A stretch of DNA of 64,000 nt from Sphaerisporangium corydalis. GTDB lineage: Bacteria; Actinomycetota; Actinomycetes; Streptosporangiales; Streptosporangiaceae. The notes under the pieces are model-generated. The model searched no databases and had not been told where the DNA came from. It worked only from the letters and a program-made list of their open reading frames with translations. Positions 43,638 through 53,056 of this stretch are shown here, in pieces (the first letter of the stretch is position 1; the number at the start of each line of letters is the position of its first letter). The translations under genes and the position numbers were made by a program. The stretch spans positions 27,683-91,682 of the forward strand of contig NZ_JANZYP010000036.1 in the NCBI RefSeq assembly GCF_025506355.1. Direction: 5' to 3'.

Positions 43638-43671
43638 CCATTCTTTCGGTGACGCGTCACCGAAAGAATGG
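43638..43671. repeat. 34-base perfect palindrome
   Basis: CCATTCTTTCGGTGACG followed immediately by its exact reverse complement. It has no spacer, so it is more like a double-strand recognition or recombination site than a hairpin terminator. The dispersed repeat begins in its right half. The second copy (44336) keeps only a damaged right half. Confidence 0.85.
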
Positions 43672-43785
43672 TCCTCGCCTTCGGCTCGGGCGTTTTTTGG
43701 GCCTAGCGGCTCGGCTGGCGTCCGCATCAAATCGCTCGAAGGTCGCTGATCCACGCAATGGCGGGGACGATCGGAGATCCGGCAA
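43661..43785 (+). repeat. Dispersed repeat, copy 1
   Basis: About 125 bases from CGAAAGAATGGTCCTCGCC to GATCCGGCAA. It matches copy 2 (44336-44463) nearly throughout and copy 3 (54174-54228, minus strand) over its first half. The core is GGTCCTCGCCTTCGGCTCG followed by a T-run and GGCCTAGCGGCT. Confidence 0.85.
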
Positions 43786-43855
43786 CGGCGCTTACACGGA
43801 CGCGCAACCGTCCGGGCGAACCATAGGACGACCGGCAGACAATCGCGCAGCTTGC

Positions 43856-43945
43856 TGCCGGGTATGTGACGCGATCCGAACTGAGGCTCTACCGTTCAAA
43901 CAGTCACTCCGACTCATACAGGAAGCGGTGAACCAAGATGAGTGA
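43856..43945 (+). pseudogene. 3' remnant of an XRE/DUF5753-type regulator
   Basis: The frame reads VCDAIRTEALPFKQSLRLIQEAVNQDE and its stop overlaps the DUF397 start by 8 bases. This resembles the typical C-terminus of DUF5753 (Scr1-type) regulators (xLRxxALSPEESLxLIxxVA), which normally precede DUF397 genes with just such an overlap. Upstream of about 43856 the similarity stops and the dispersed repeat begins, so the rest of the gene seems lost. Confidence 0.4.
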
Positions 43946-44138
43946 CCTTCGAGGCGCACAGTGGCGTAAGAGCACGTACAGCACAGACAACGGCAACTGT
44001 GTCGAAGTCGCGTCGAACCTACCCGGCGTTATCGCGATCAGGGACAGCAAGAACCCGACCGGCCCATCCCTGTCCTTCGCGCCCGGCGCCTGGGCCGCCT
44101 TCCTGAGCGGAGTCAAGCTCGGCGCATTAGACGCTTGA
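43938..44138 (+). CDS. DUF397-domain protein
   Basis: ATG 43938, 66 residues. LRGAQWRKSTYSTDNGNCVEVA, IAIRDSKNPTGPSLSFAPGAWAAFL is the complete DUF397 module. These small proteins partner DUF5753 HTH regulators in actinomycetes, in toxin-antitoxin-like or developmental switches. The partner here is only a remnant, so this is probably an orphan. Confidence 0.88.
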   Translation: MSDLRGAQWRKSTYSTDNGNCVEVASNLPGVIAIRDSKNPTGPSLSFAPGAWAAFLSGVKLGALDA

Positions 44139-44335
44139 CCCTCGGCCGAACGATGGGAGCCTTCGCCACATCAGCAAGGGCTCCCGCGTCGGCAGGTCGC
44201 CGGTGCGACCATGCTGGCGTGGGTCGGTGCTGAGAGTGCTGCAGGGTCGGGCCTTCGGCATCCACCTGTCCGGCGCTCGCGTAATGGGTCCCCGATCCCC
44301 TATCAGTTCCTCCAGTAGGGACTCGGCCCGCGTTT

Positions 44336-44463
44336 CCGAAAGAAATGGTCCTCGCCTTCGGCTCGGGCGTTCTTTGGGCCTGGCGGCTCGGCTGGCGTCT
44401 GCATGAAGTCGCTCGAAGGACGCTGATCCACTCAATGATTGGGGGCGATCGGAGATCCGGCAA
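44336..44463 (+). repeat. Dispersed repeat, copy 2
   Basis: A direct copy of 43661-43785 with scattered differences, ending at the same GATCCGGCAA. Together the two copies bracket the DUF397 gene. Between the DUF397 stop and this repeat I see no gene. Confidence 0.85.
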
Positions 44464-44501
44464 TTCGTCAGCACCGCCCCAGTGCTAGGACGCGCAGTTT
44501 T

Positions 44502-44927
44502 CTACACCCTGATCTGGTCGGTGAGCTCTCTCAGCTCAGCGGGGGGCGGGTCTCGCATGGTAAGCAAATCGGACACGAGCCGATAGGTGATTCGGTGGTT
44601 CCGTATCTGCTCCGGTGTGATGGCTTCGGCCTCCAGCAGCGCGGACACCGACTCCTGGACCTGGCGGCGCTGAGCGTGCGCGCGGGCAAGGTCGATCTGG
44701 GAGCCGGGCGCGCCGCTCCGGTGACCTCACCGAGGTATAGCGGAATCCGTCGTCTCCTCGGTCCGACGTGAGGTGATCTCGCGGATCTCCGCGCTGGCTG
44801 ATGGGCAGTTCGCCCCCCACTTGCACGTGTATCGCCAGTAATGGACGCACATCAGTGACAGACTCATGATGAGCACTGCGAGAGGACATGGGATGCCACT
44901 GGATTTGAGCCGCTTGGGAGTCTCCAA
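44502..44927 (-). pseudogene. Decayed gene of unknown family with in-frame TGA
   Basis: On the minus strand one frame reads HYWRYTCKWGANCPSASAEI, REITSRRTEETTDSAIPR, then TGA (44727-44729), then GHRSGAPGSQIDLARAHAQR, RQVQESVSALLEAEAITPEQ, IRNHRITYRLVSDLLTMRDP, PPAELRELTDQIRV and a stop at 44502. Composition on both sides of the TGA is protein-like, so I read it as one damaged gene. Two short genes are the alternative. I do not recognise the family. The 5' end may overlap the start of the divergent helicase gene. Confidence 0.4.
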
Positions 44928-46083
44928 AGGTCAAGCTCTCACCGTCCCTCGCGATATCTTCGCCGCGTTGCCGAGTAAGCCGTGGCCGCGGCTCCGTCTG
45001 GAGCAGGGCGAGGTGCTCAAGGCCTGGTATGACCGGCGCGCGCGCAGGGATGTCGTCATCAAGCAGAACACCGGTGGTGGCAAGACTGTAATCGGCCTTC
45101 TAGTCGCGCAGTCGAGCCTCAACGAGGGTGCTGGCCCTGCCGTGTATCTAGCTCCCGATACCTATCTGGCCGCACAGGTGATCGGCGAGGCCGGACGGCT
45201 CGGAATCACCGTTGTTAGCAATCCACGGGACCATCGGTTCATCGCCAGTGAGGCCGTTCTGGTGACAACATTCCATAAACTCGTGAACGGCCGAAGTGTG
45301 TTCGGCGTAGGCGGTACTGGCCGCCCGGCGCGACCTGTGGGCACGGTGGTCGTCGATGACGCACACGCAGCGTTGGCGATCGCGGAAGGCCAGTTCAAGA
45401 TTCAGGTCCCCGCTGGGCACGCAGGTTACGATGAACTCTTGAGGCAATTCGCGGGCGCTCTCAAACATCAGAGTCCGTCCTCGTGGGCGAGCCTGCAGGA
45501 AGGTGGACACGCGGGACCCATTCGAGTGCCCTTCTGGACCTGGACCGCCAGTCAAGATCGGGTTTTGCAGATTCTGCGCAAGTATGGCGACGACGACCAG
45601 GAGAAGTGGATCTACTTCTCCTGGCCACTACTGCAGCAGACGCTACATCTCGCAGTCGCCACAGTGACAAGCCGCGAGATCGAAATTCGCCCCCCGTGCC
45701 CCCCCATCGACTTGATCCCATCATTCGCTCAGGCCAAGCGGCGAGTGTATCTGACGGCAACGCTGGCCGATGACGGTGTGCTGGTCACCGAGCTTGGCGC
45801 CGACCCCGACGATCTCGCGAAGCCGGTCACGCCTGACCGTGCCGCTGACCTGGGGGATCGACTTATTTTGGCGCCGATGGCCATCACGCCGAGGGCGTCC
45901 GCTATCGGAATCCGCCAGCTAGTGCGCGAGTTCGCCGAGGGGGATCGGACCAGCACGGGTATGCCAACTGCGCCGCCACTCAACGCGATTGTGCTAGGAG
46001 CTGTTTGGGGTTCGGATCTAGGTGAGGCCGGTGGCGGGCTGGTCGCGGCTGGTAGAACTCGGATGTGGCGCGCTTTGATGTGA
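44893..46083 (+). pseudogene. SF2 helicase-nuclease, 5' part (interrupted by IS at 45996)
   Basis: ATG 44893 has GAGAGGA upstream; 44866 is an alternative. Genuine helicase sequence runs to codon CTA at 45994-45996 (368 codons); the rest up to the stop at 46083 is insertion-element sequence. Motifs: Walker A QNTGGGKT (Lys64), Walker B VVVDDAH, motif III YLTAT. Removing the element and one TA joins NAIVL to VPSDRAAEAW in frame, restoring one protein of about 844 residues with the 3' part at 47109-48539. It looks like a mobile defence or repair helicase. The 5' fragment alone lacks the second RecA domain and is presumably inactive. Confidence 0.85.
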
Positions 46084-47106
46084 CCGATGCCGAGTGGGCG
46101 TTGATCGAGCCGTGTCTGCCGGTGGCGGCTACCGGGCCGCTGCCACGGCGGGTGCGTGATCAGTTCAACGGGATCTTGTGGCGTTTCCGTACCGGGTCTG
46201 GGTGGCGTGACGTCCCGGAACGCTACGGGCCTTGGTCCACGCTGTACTCGCGGTTCAGCGGCTGGGCCAAGGCCGGGGTGTTCTGCGGTCTGATGGAGGC
46301 GCTGATCGCCGAGGCGGCATCGCGTGGGCAGGTCGGGCTGGAGTTGGTCAGCGTGGACTCCACGATCGTGCGGGCGCATCAGGAGTCGGCCGGGCTGGCG
46401 GTCGCCGGGGAGACCCTGGATGCGCTGGAGCAGGCGCTGACCGAGGAAAAAGGGGCTCCGCTGCCAGAGCAGCCGCCGGTACTGCGGGTGATGCGCGCCA
46501 GGTCACAACCGGCACGGACGACGTGGACGCGTCCTCGCGCCAAGATCGTGCCGCCACACATCGACGCCGCAAGACCAGGGCCAGTGCTGCCGAACTCGGG
46601 CGATCCCGCGGCGGGCTGAGCAGCAAAATCCATGCCGCGGTCGACGCCGCCGGGATGCCGCTGGTCTTCGTGCTCACCCCCGGGCAGGCCGCCGACTGCC
46701 CGCACTTCATCACCGTCCTGAACAAGATCCGCATCCCCGGTCCGATCGGCCGGCCCCGTACCCGCCCTGATGCGGTGGCCGCGGACAAGGCCTACTCCTC
46801 CAAGGCCAACCGCGCCCATCTACGCCGCCGCAAGATCACCGCGGTCATCCCGGAAAAGACCGATCAGCAGGCCAACCGCAAGAACAAGGGATCGGCAGGA
46901 GGACGGCCCGTCACCTTCGATCCGAAGCGCTACCAGCAACGCAACACCGTCGAACGCTGCTTCCAGAAGATCAAGACCTGGCGCGGATTAGCCACCCGCT
47001 ACGACAAAACCCCGGAAAGCTACCAGGCCGGACTCCACCTCCGCGGCTCCATCATGTGGCTGAAACTCCTCACCCCAACCACATGATCCGAACTTCAAAC
47101 AGCTCC
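45997..47106 (+). mobile_element. IS5-family (IS427-like) insertion sequence, 1110 bases, intact
   Basis: Terminal inverted repeats begin GGAGCTGTTTG on both sides; 20 of the first 22 bases match. The flanking TA at 45995-45996 and 47107-47108 is the target duplication, and the pre-insertion site reads CTAG, as expected for this group. Excision restores the helicase reading frame exactly. Ends, duplication and transposase all look fresh, so insertion is recent. Confidence 0.9.
46065..47086 (+). CDS. IS5-family transposase made by -1 frameshift
   Basis: GTG 46065 begins ORF A (VTDAEWALIEPCLPVA, WRDVPERYGPWSTLYSRFSGWAKAGVF, VSVDSTIVRAHQ with the first catalytic Asp). ORF A ends at 46619. ORF B overlaps one frame back and carries GRSRGGLSSKIHAAVD, AADKAYSSKANR (second Asp) and NTVERCFQKIKTWRGLATRYDK (Glu), ending at 47086. 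The switch probably occurs at GGAAAAAGGGG (46445-46455), giving a single DDE enzyme of about 340 residues. Programmed frameshifting is normal for IS427-group elements. Confidence 0.85.
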
Positions 47107-47108
47107 TA

Positions 47109-48539
47109 GTACCTTCTGATCGAGCCGCCGAAGCGTGGGTCAGTTACGCCGATGTTGTCTGCCACGTTCATGATCTCCACGGCGTCGTGGAACGGCTGAA
47201 GGCTGGCGAGCATCTCGGAGTCGTGGTCATGGTGAACAAGTACGACGGCATTGATCTGCCAGGCGCCGCTTGTCGCCTCCTCGTCCTTGACGGCGTCCCG
47301 ACCCCCCTGAGTCCGGCAGAAAGCAGGGAGTCGCTCGCGCTAATGGGGAGCGAAACCTATCTTGCGCGCCGCGTGCAGCGCATCGAGCAGGGCATGGGGC
47401 GCGGAATCCGCGACGCGGAGGACTATTGCGCTGTGCTCCTCATGGGCAACGAACTAGCAAGCACTCTCACCTCCCCCCAGGCACGCGCTATGTACTCGCC
47501 TGCGACCAGAGCACAGATCGATCTGAGTAGTGAGGTCGCCATGCAGATCAAAGGTGAGGGGCTGGCCTCAATTCGGGAGGCGTTATCGGTGTTCCTCAAC
47601 CGCGACTCGGGCTGGTTGGCGGCCAGCAGTCGCGCTATAGCCGGGGTCGAGTATGACCGCGAAGGTCACGTGCGCGCGCCGGCTACTGCCCGTCGTGAAG
47701 CGTTCAACCTTGCCAGGGCCGGACAGCCTTATGAGGCGAGCCAAAAGCTTCTCGACGGCCTGAGAGGAGTAGCTTCCCCAGAAGCCGCCTGGTACAGCGA
47801 AGAGGCGGCCGCCTACGCTCATCTAGCCGACCCTGACCGAGCGCAGGCTATCCTTCGGGATGCACGCCTGAAGAACCAAGCGATCCTGTTGCCAATTCAA
47901 GCAACTCCCGTCCGCCCGCTGCGCGCCCGTGAGCAACAGGCCACCGCCTCATCGTCGGTCTTGGCCAGCATCTATAACAGTGGCGTCTCGCTTGTCCTTG
48001 GAATCGAGACCATGCTTGAGCGGATCGCCTTTGATCCTGATCTGACTGATGAAGCAGAATTCGCATTTGAGGCGCTAGGTGTGCACCTCGGATTCGCGTC
48101 AGAGCGTCCAGACAAGTTGTATGGGACCGGGCCGGATGTGATTTGGACCTTCAATGACGACCGACACGCCGTCATTGAATTAAAGACTGGTGTTGAGCGA
48201 CAGGATAAACGTATTGTCAAAAGTGAACTCGACCAGCTATCGGGTCATGTGAGCTGGTACGCCAACCACTATGGCGCGCAGGCGGTGGCGCTGCCGGTGT
48301 TGGTGCATCCAGAGCGTGAGCACCTCAAGAACACCTCACCGCCGCTGGACACGATTGTCATGACCCCTGATTCTGTGGCGAAGTTGAAGGAAGCTGTAGC
48401 CGTGTGGGCACGAGCGATCAGCCGCGACGAAGGCTGGAAAGACCCGGCGATAGTGAAGCAGCACCTGACATCATCCAACCTCGTTGGGCAACAGGTGATT
48501 GCTGCATTCGGTGCTCGCCCCGTGTCCGCAGGTACCTAG
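47109..48539 (+). pseudogene. SF2 helicase-nuclease, 3' part with PD-(D/E)XK domain
   Basis: Continues the interrupted helicase from GTA 47109. VVVMVNKYDGIDLPGAACRLLVLDGVP and RRVQRIEQGMGRGIRDAEDY are the second RecA domain, with motif VI QGMGRGIR. A helical middle (AFNLARAGQPYEASQKLLDGL) is followed by a nuclease core: GTGPDVIWTF...HAVIELKTGV gives D-(E-x-K). Domain order is therefore helicase, helical linker, PD-(D/E)XK. GTG or ATG starts near 47187 would make only a truncated product. Confidence 0.85.
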
Positions 48540-48564
48540 CGGTTTTTGCGGTTCGCATAAGAAT

Positions 48565-49205
48565 CGAACCCTGGTCCCAGGTCAGGCTCAAACGGGCTGA
48601 CTCGGGCAGGGTGTCCAGGACGGGGACGACGGCATCGACGAAAGCCTCGGCAGCGTGGCCGGCCGGCAGGTGGACCAGGCGCACGAAACGGCTGGTGCGG
48701 TCCACCAGCGTGCCGATCGCCGACTTGCTCATCCGGCCGACGATCAGATCATCTTCCCAATCCCCGACCCTGCTCCGCAGCTCGATCACGGGTGGGCGAG
48801 CATCGATCAGAGCCGCGGGCCCGATGAAGCGGATCTGGCACTGATTGATCCGCCTACGACGCTTGCGCAGCGGCCGCCCGGTGAGCAGCCGCTTGGTGAG
48901 CGTCCTGCTCAAGCCACCCTTTCCGCCGCAGTAGAGAGCCTGGCAGATGGACTCGTGGCAGACAGCCACCCCGACTGGTCGGGATGCTCGACCGTAGCCA
49001 GGCGGCGACCTGTTGCGGACTCCAGTCCAGCTCCAGCTTCTCCTGCACCACAGCGCGCAGCGCATCATCGCGGACCAGCTTCCCGGCTCGCTTGCGACGT
49101 GCGTTCGCCCGAGCGCGGGCATGAGCCAGGCCGGCATGCCACCCCGCTCGACCCGCTACCGATAACCGGTCTTGCGGCTAATGCCAAACCACAGAAACGC
49201 CTCGA
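48565..49205 (-). mobile_element. Decayed IS30-family transposase
   Basis: Pieces of one IS30 transposase are found in order on the minus strand: GISRKTGYR followed by a stop, then RARANARRKRAGK, AVVQEKLELDWSPQQVAAWLRS, a frameshift, HESICQALYCGGKGGLSRTLTKRLLTGRPLRKRRRR, VGDWEDDLIVGRMSKSAIGTLVDRTSRFVRLVHLPAGH and LTWDQGS. The regulatory HTH region is deleted and the last catalytic Glu region is missing. GTGTTGCGACAAATACTGG at about 49310 resembles the outer end of such elements. Its 3' end abuts the helicase gene stop. Confidence 0.8.
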
Positions 49206-49526
49206 CCGTCCCGACGCCCGCGAGGATCAGGTTCCAGTACTCATCCTAAAGCTCCAACTGCAGCTTACGTCCCCGTCTCCCCCAACTCCACACCCCTTCA
49301 CACCAGGAGTGTTGCGACAAATACTGGAACCCGCCCGACGCGTCGTCGGCACCCTCACTGATGCGTGAAGTCGGAGGTGCCAGCGGAAGAGGGGACATCT
49401 CAGGAACATCGTTATCCGCGCTGTCCCAATGTTGCCTGATACTCGTTCTTGCCGACCTCTGGTGTTTTAGCGTCTTGGCCGTAGGTACCTCTGCGGGACG
49501 TCCTTCGCCAATCAGCTAGACAATGA

Positions 49527-49820
49527 TCAATGACCAATCTCGGCGGGAGAACCATCTAAACTCTTTGGGTTCAGGCTAACCGTGACTTTGTGGACCGTTG
49601 CCGATCCACTACTTCCTGATGCTCCCGCTTCGAGCACCCATACCTTGACACCACCTTGAGCCGATTTATCTTTGGTTAGGGTAAAGGAGAATTCGATTTC
49701 GATGTCACCAACATCGAACGGCATCTCAGTTCCTTCGCCTAAGCGTTTTGCTTCAAGCAGCTCATTTCGTACTGCATTTATGGCTTCAGAGAGCCCCATC
49801 CATGGCCGATCTGAGGTCAA
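49527..49820 (-). CDS. Trypsin-co-occurring domain protein (Trypco2 type)
   Basis: The TTG start at 49820 overlaps the stop of the trypsin-STAND gene by 4 bases (TTGA); ATG 49799 (MGLSEAI) is an alternative. MGLSEAINAVRNELLEAKRLGEG, MPFDVGDIEIEFSFTLTK, GGVKVWVLEAG and VHKVTVSLNPKS match the Trypco2 module described with trypsin-STAND conflict systems. It is thought to be a partner or sensor that joins the protease-ATPase. Coupled translation supports a joint complex. Confidence 0.75.
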   Translation of the reverse strand: MTSDRPWMGLSEAINAVRNELLEAKRLGEGTEMPFDVGDIEIEFSFTLTKDKSAQGGVKVWVLEAGASGSSGSATVHKVTVSLNPKSLDGSPAEIGH

Positions 49821-52285
49821 TCTTCATCCTTCTCTCTGTTGACTGGTACTGCCTGCTCAAGCTCATCAAGAGCGCCAGCCAGATCGCGAACAGCGGCGGC
49901 TATCTGTGACAGCCCTTCTTCTTGAAAAGCGGACAGTTTTCGGATATCCCTACGTAAGACTTCGGCAGTTTCGGCCAGAATTGGATGCAATTCTTCTACT
50001 GTTAGACTAAGTTTGCGCGACAGTGAGCGAATGGTCTGCGGATCTTCTTCTGCGTGGTTGATTCGATCAGCTAGACGGGAAAGTGATCTGCTCGACTCAT
50101 ATAGATTAGACAAGTAATCTTCTAAGAAATTGGAAAGGGTGGGTACTGTCGCGAGGGCCTCTTCCAAGGTTGATCGGCATTTATCAATGTCATCCAAAGC
50201 TAACTCAATTGCGTCATACGCAGGACCTATGTCGACTCCGCCCGTATCTTCTGGCGCAAAGGCGCCAACATACATATGCCACAGTCCCGTAGATACGTTA
50301 TCGCCTTGCGATGACCCAGAAGTCGCAGCGACTACATCACGTATGCGGTCCGATTGTGATGGGTAAGCTCGACGCAAGACGTTTTCTATGACTCCTGGCT
50401 GCCCGACGGCGAGTCCTGCACTTGCAGCAAGCTCAAAACGAATGTCGCCAGTTCGTTCATTAAGATATGCGGCCATGACCTCTCCGACCTTGGGCACCTC
50501 GGCCGCAAGGCGGAAAAGTGTGGTTAGAGCGCGCATCTGTTGAAGCCTAGTAAGCTTCGTCATTGGCGATAGAAGGGCGTCGCCATTCTGTAGCACATTT
50601 GTGGTCAACAAGCGATCATTCAGAGCGCCAATGCCAAGTGGAGAAAAAAAGTCGCCTTCTCGGCTGGGGTAAAAATCCTGAATTATGTCAGTGAGAAGCA
50701 GGCCGTCGTCAACATCTAAGCCAGGCATAGAGCCCATTAGTTGCTCCGCCTCCGCGCGCGTACTGGCACCGTACAAAACTGCTGCCGCTAAGATGGTTTC
50801 AAGGCGCGTGAAGTGCATGCGGATACCGTTGGAGCGGCAAGCTCTGGATATATGTTGTAGTTCATTGGACAACAACGCTGCTTCAGGCTCGTCCCTTGTC
50901 TCTGGACTGCTGATAGCCAGGACCCACCTAAGGGCTCTCAGATGAAGATTCAGTATCGTCATTGCAGATTCTGGTCCGAAGTACGCATCGTTAGATGCAC
51001 TCAATATAGAGGGCTCTGTAACTAGCAATGAATCCTTATTTATGCGCTGATCGAATGATTCTACTGCGGCAGCGAAGAGTGCTATGGCATTATGACCACT
51101 GTTGGTCACGTGCTCTAATCCAAGAACTTGGACATCCGAAACTGCGGCCGCAGGGAGTTGATGCTGCAGTTCCTTCCACCACCACCCAGCAGACCTAGCC
51201 AGCATAAGCAGCCGAACAGGAATACCATGGTTGTATGCAAGATTGCTCGCAAGCTCGACGATAGAAACCGGTTTGAGCTCGGCATTGTCGATGACTATAA
51301 GGGTTGGGGTATTCAGCATACTCAGGCGTCTGAGCTGTTCTCCTGTGGTGCGACCGGGACTGCTTTTGCCTGCTAGCAGCTCAGCGTTCCATCCGTCGTG
51401 TTGAGCCTTACGAATTAGCTGTATAGCAGTTCGAGTTTTTCCGGCACCTACCTCTCCCACTATCATCCCCAGCGAAAACACTGGCGAGCCCAACCACGAC
51501 GTCATATACGCGAGATCAGCCTCGCGGCCCATAAATTCAACTACTTCGTTCGCAGGATCGAGTAGTTGAGAGGGGGTGGCATAGATATGGGTAGAGGGTT
51601 CGACTCTTGGCGGCTCTATTATGTTGACAAGCTCAACACTCTCGAAGTAGACACTGGTCCCCGTGCGCCGCAGAGTCGACTCGAGAGCCTCAATTCCATG
51701 CGACAATAGACTAATGGGCGTAGCTTCTAAACGATCAAAGGGAGGGCGAGGTTGAGAACGAGTGACGATACCCACTAAGAGGTCATCGAAAAGTACTGGA
51801 GAACCGGATGCGCCAGTCCATGGCACAGGATGTGGATCAGCTTTGCTTCCGGGCGGATCGATCCATCTCCCACTGGTTACCTGTATCTGAATCCGATTTA
51901 TGTCAGACGCCGTGATCGGGTTTACTGTGCCGATTGCTTGCTCTATGCGCCATCGATTATTGACGCGTTGAAAGACTGGGTAGCCAATTACCTCTACGCG
52001 GAGGGCGGGAGCTCCGGAAGTTATGCGCCCCAAACGTGCAGGAGGTATCTGCATGTCCGCAACGGGGGATTCTGTCCTAAGCAGGGCAACATCTAGATTT
52101 TCGTCACCCCAGGCAAGCTCTACTGGTGTTCCCTGCGTGCAGGCGGGGCCTTGGATAGTTACGGCAGTCCGTCCAACGTGATAAGCAGTTATTACCAGCG
52201 AGGGGTCCAGTAGGTATCCGGTACCTCTTCTGCCGTTATTGGAAATAGGAAGCACAGTCACAATTCGTGCTTGACGCCTGTCCAT
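49817..52285 (-). CDS. Trypsin-like protease fused to STAND/NACHT-like ATPase
   Basis: ATG 52285, 822 residues. Residues 1-205 form a trypsin-like protease with His36 (ITAYHVG), Asp65 (ENLDVALLR) and Ser160 (TGASGSPVLF). Residues about 250-420 are a P-loop NTPase: GEVGAGKT (277-284) and LIVIDNAE (Asp333). The rest is a helical repeat region ending in an acidic coiled-coil-like tail (LAGALDELEQAVPVNREKDED). Such proteins are predicted NTP-regulated conflict systems in which sensing by the C-terminal repeats switches on proteolysis, perhaps causing cell suicide. The region is visibly AT-richer with A/T-ending codons, indicating recent transfer. Confidence 0.88.
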   Translation of the reverse strand: MDRRQARIVTVLPISNNGRRGTGYLLDPSLVITAYHVGRTAVTIQGPACTQGTPVELAWGDENLDVALLRTESPVADMQIPPARLGRITSGAPALRVEVIGYPVFQRVNNRWRIEQAIGTVNPITASDINRIQIQVTSGRWIDPPGSKADPHPVPWTGASGSPVLFDDLLVGIVTRSQPRPPFDRLEATPISLLSHGIEALESTLRRTGTSVYFESVELVNIIEPPRVEPSTHIYATPSQLLDPANEVVEFMGREADLAYMTSWLGSPVFSLGMIVGEVGAGKTRTAIQLIRKAQHDGWNAELLAGKSSPGRTTGEQLRRLSMLNTPTLIVIDNAELKPVSIVELASNLAYNHGIPVRLLMLARSAGWWWKELQHQLPAAAVSDVQVLGLEHVTNSGHNAIALFAAAVESFDQRINKDSLLVTEPSILSASNDAYFGPESAMTILNLHLRALRWVLAISSPETRDEPEAALLSNELQHISRACRSNGIRMHFTRLETILAAAVLYGASTRAEAEQLMGSMPGLDVDDGLLLTDIIQDFYPSREGDFFSPLGIGALNDRLLTTNVLQNGDALLSPMTKLTRLQQMRALTTLFRLAAEVPKVGEVMAAYLNERTGDIRFELAASAGLAVGQPGVIENVLRRAYPSQSDRIRDVVAATSGSSQGDNVSTGLWHMYVGAFAPEDTGGVDIGPAYDAIELALDDIDKCRSTLEEALATVPTLSNFLEDYLSNLYESSRSLSRLADRINHAEEDPQTIRSLSRKLSLTVEELHPILAETAEVLRRDIRKLSAFQEEGLSQIAAAVRDLAGALDELEQAVPVNREKDED

Positions 52286-52664
52286 GGCTCCCCAGCTCCT
52301 CGTAACTCTCTGTGGAGAGCATAAAGCAGTCTGGGAATCTTGCCTAGCTCCAAGGGTGTAGAGTACTCTCTGAGTTTAGGAGGTCCCTAAATCGGCATTT
52401 TGGATCGACCAATCTGAATGTGACTACTCACGTTTACAGTGCTATTTATGCTCACATAGGGCGCACTATAAAGGTTATTTGCAGGAAGGTTGCGAAATCG
52501 CTTGGCCGCGTGTAGCGGCATAACAACCTCGGCGGACGAACTGTCATCGCGCACTCTTAGGTTGTGGAGCCGATACCGTCAGCGTATGCCGTACCTGATC
52601 ATGCCCTGGCTCTGGACGTGCTGGACCTCATGCACAGTTCGCCCATCGCAGCAAGGTTCACGCG
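52286..52664. promoter_or_regulatory. AT-rich upstream region of the trypsin-STAND gene
   Basis: The 379 bases hold the promoter of the protease-ATPase gene (minus strand) and the region before a doubtful plus-strand ORF. The stretch 52380-52490 is distinctly AT-rich. No RNA gene or repeat recognised. Confidence 0.35.
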
Positions 52665-53033
52665 ATGCACGATATGTTGAAGTCGATGCTGGGCCATTCC
52701 CTCGAAGGGCCCTCGCAGGAGTTCGCCACCTATGCCTACTTCTGCGCGACGTTAGAGAAGGTCTTCACGAATGACCTCACCGCTGATCGCGTACGCGGCA
52801 GTGACATCTTCGACGATCTAGCAGCCGCCCAATGCGCATTCGATAGACACGCAGCTCGCCTGACGATCTATCTTCACCATCCGGCAAAGCTGGAACCTGA
52901 CGGCATAGGAAGCGCTCGCCTAAGCATGTCACGATTTTACCGCACGAGTACCACCAACAGGCAAGTACAGCAACAGGGCCGCCCAACACCTCACACCGAC
53001 GTCCGCTATCACACACCTGAGCAGGGCGAGTAG
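52665..53033 (+). CDS. Hypothetical protein, possibly a gene fragment
   Basis: Not recognised. ATG 52665 opens 122 residues. The first 50 (MHDMLKSMLGHSLEG, FATYAYFCATLEKVFTNDLTADRVRGSDIFDDL) look protein-like, while the remainder is Arg/Thr/Gln-rich and doubtful. The frame continues upstream without a better start (QFAHRSKVHA). It runs to within 25 bases of the tRNA-Ala remnant, where integrase or excisionase genes often lie, but I see no such signature. Confidence 0.3.
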   Translation: MHDMLKSMLGHSLEGPSQEFATYAYFCATLEKVFTNDLTADRVRGSDIFDDLAAAQCAFDRHAARLTIYLHHPAKLEPDGIGSARLSMSRFYRTSTTNRQVQQQGRPTPHTDVRYHTPEQGE

Positions 53034-53056
53034 CTCTCTACGTCGTGACTGGCTCC

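Larger units (their letters stand above)
43542..43937. other. Left edge of accessory island: palindrome, dispersed repeat, gene remnant
   Basis: After the rskA stop come about 95 bases of GC-rich sequence, a 34-base perfect palindrome (43638-43671), copy 1 of a dispersed repeat (to 43785), and a short 3' remnant of an XRE-type regulator running into the DUF397 gene. No intact gene is seen. Confidence 0.6.

Noticed and set aside
48560..48575. tRNA T-arm-like GGTTCGATTC on the minus strand
   Set aside because: It is the coding sequence for WDQGSI in the decayed IS30 transposase; no tRNA body around it.
52490..52774. ORF of 94 residues overlapping the hypothetical protein at 52665
   Set aside because: Cys/Trp/Arg-rich with no protein-like pattern; the overlapping frame from 52665 looks better.
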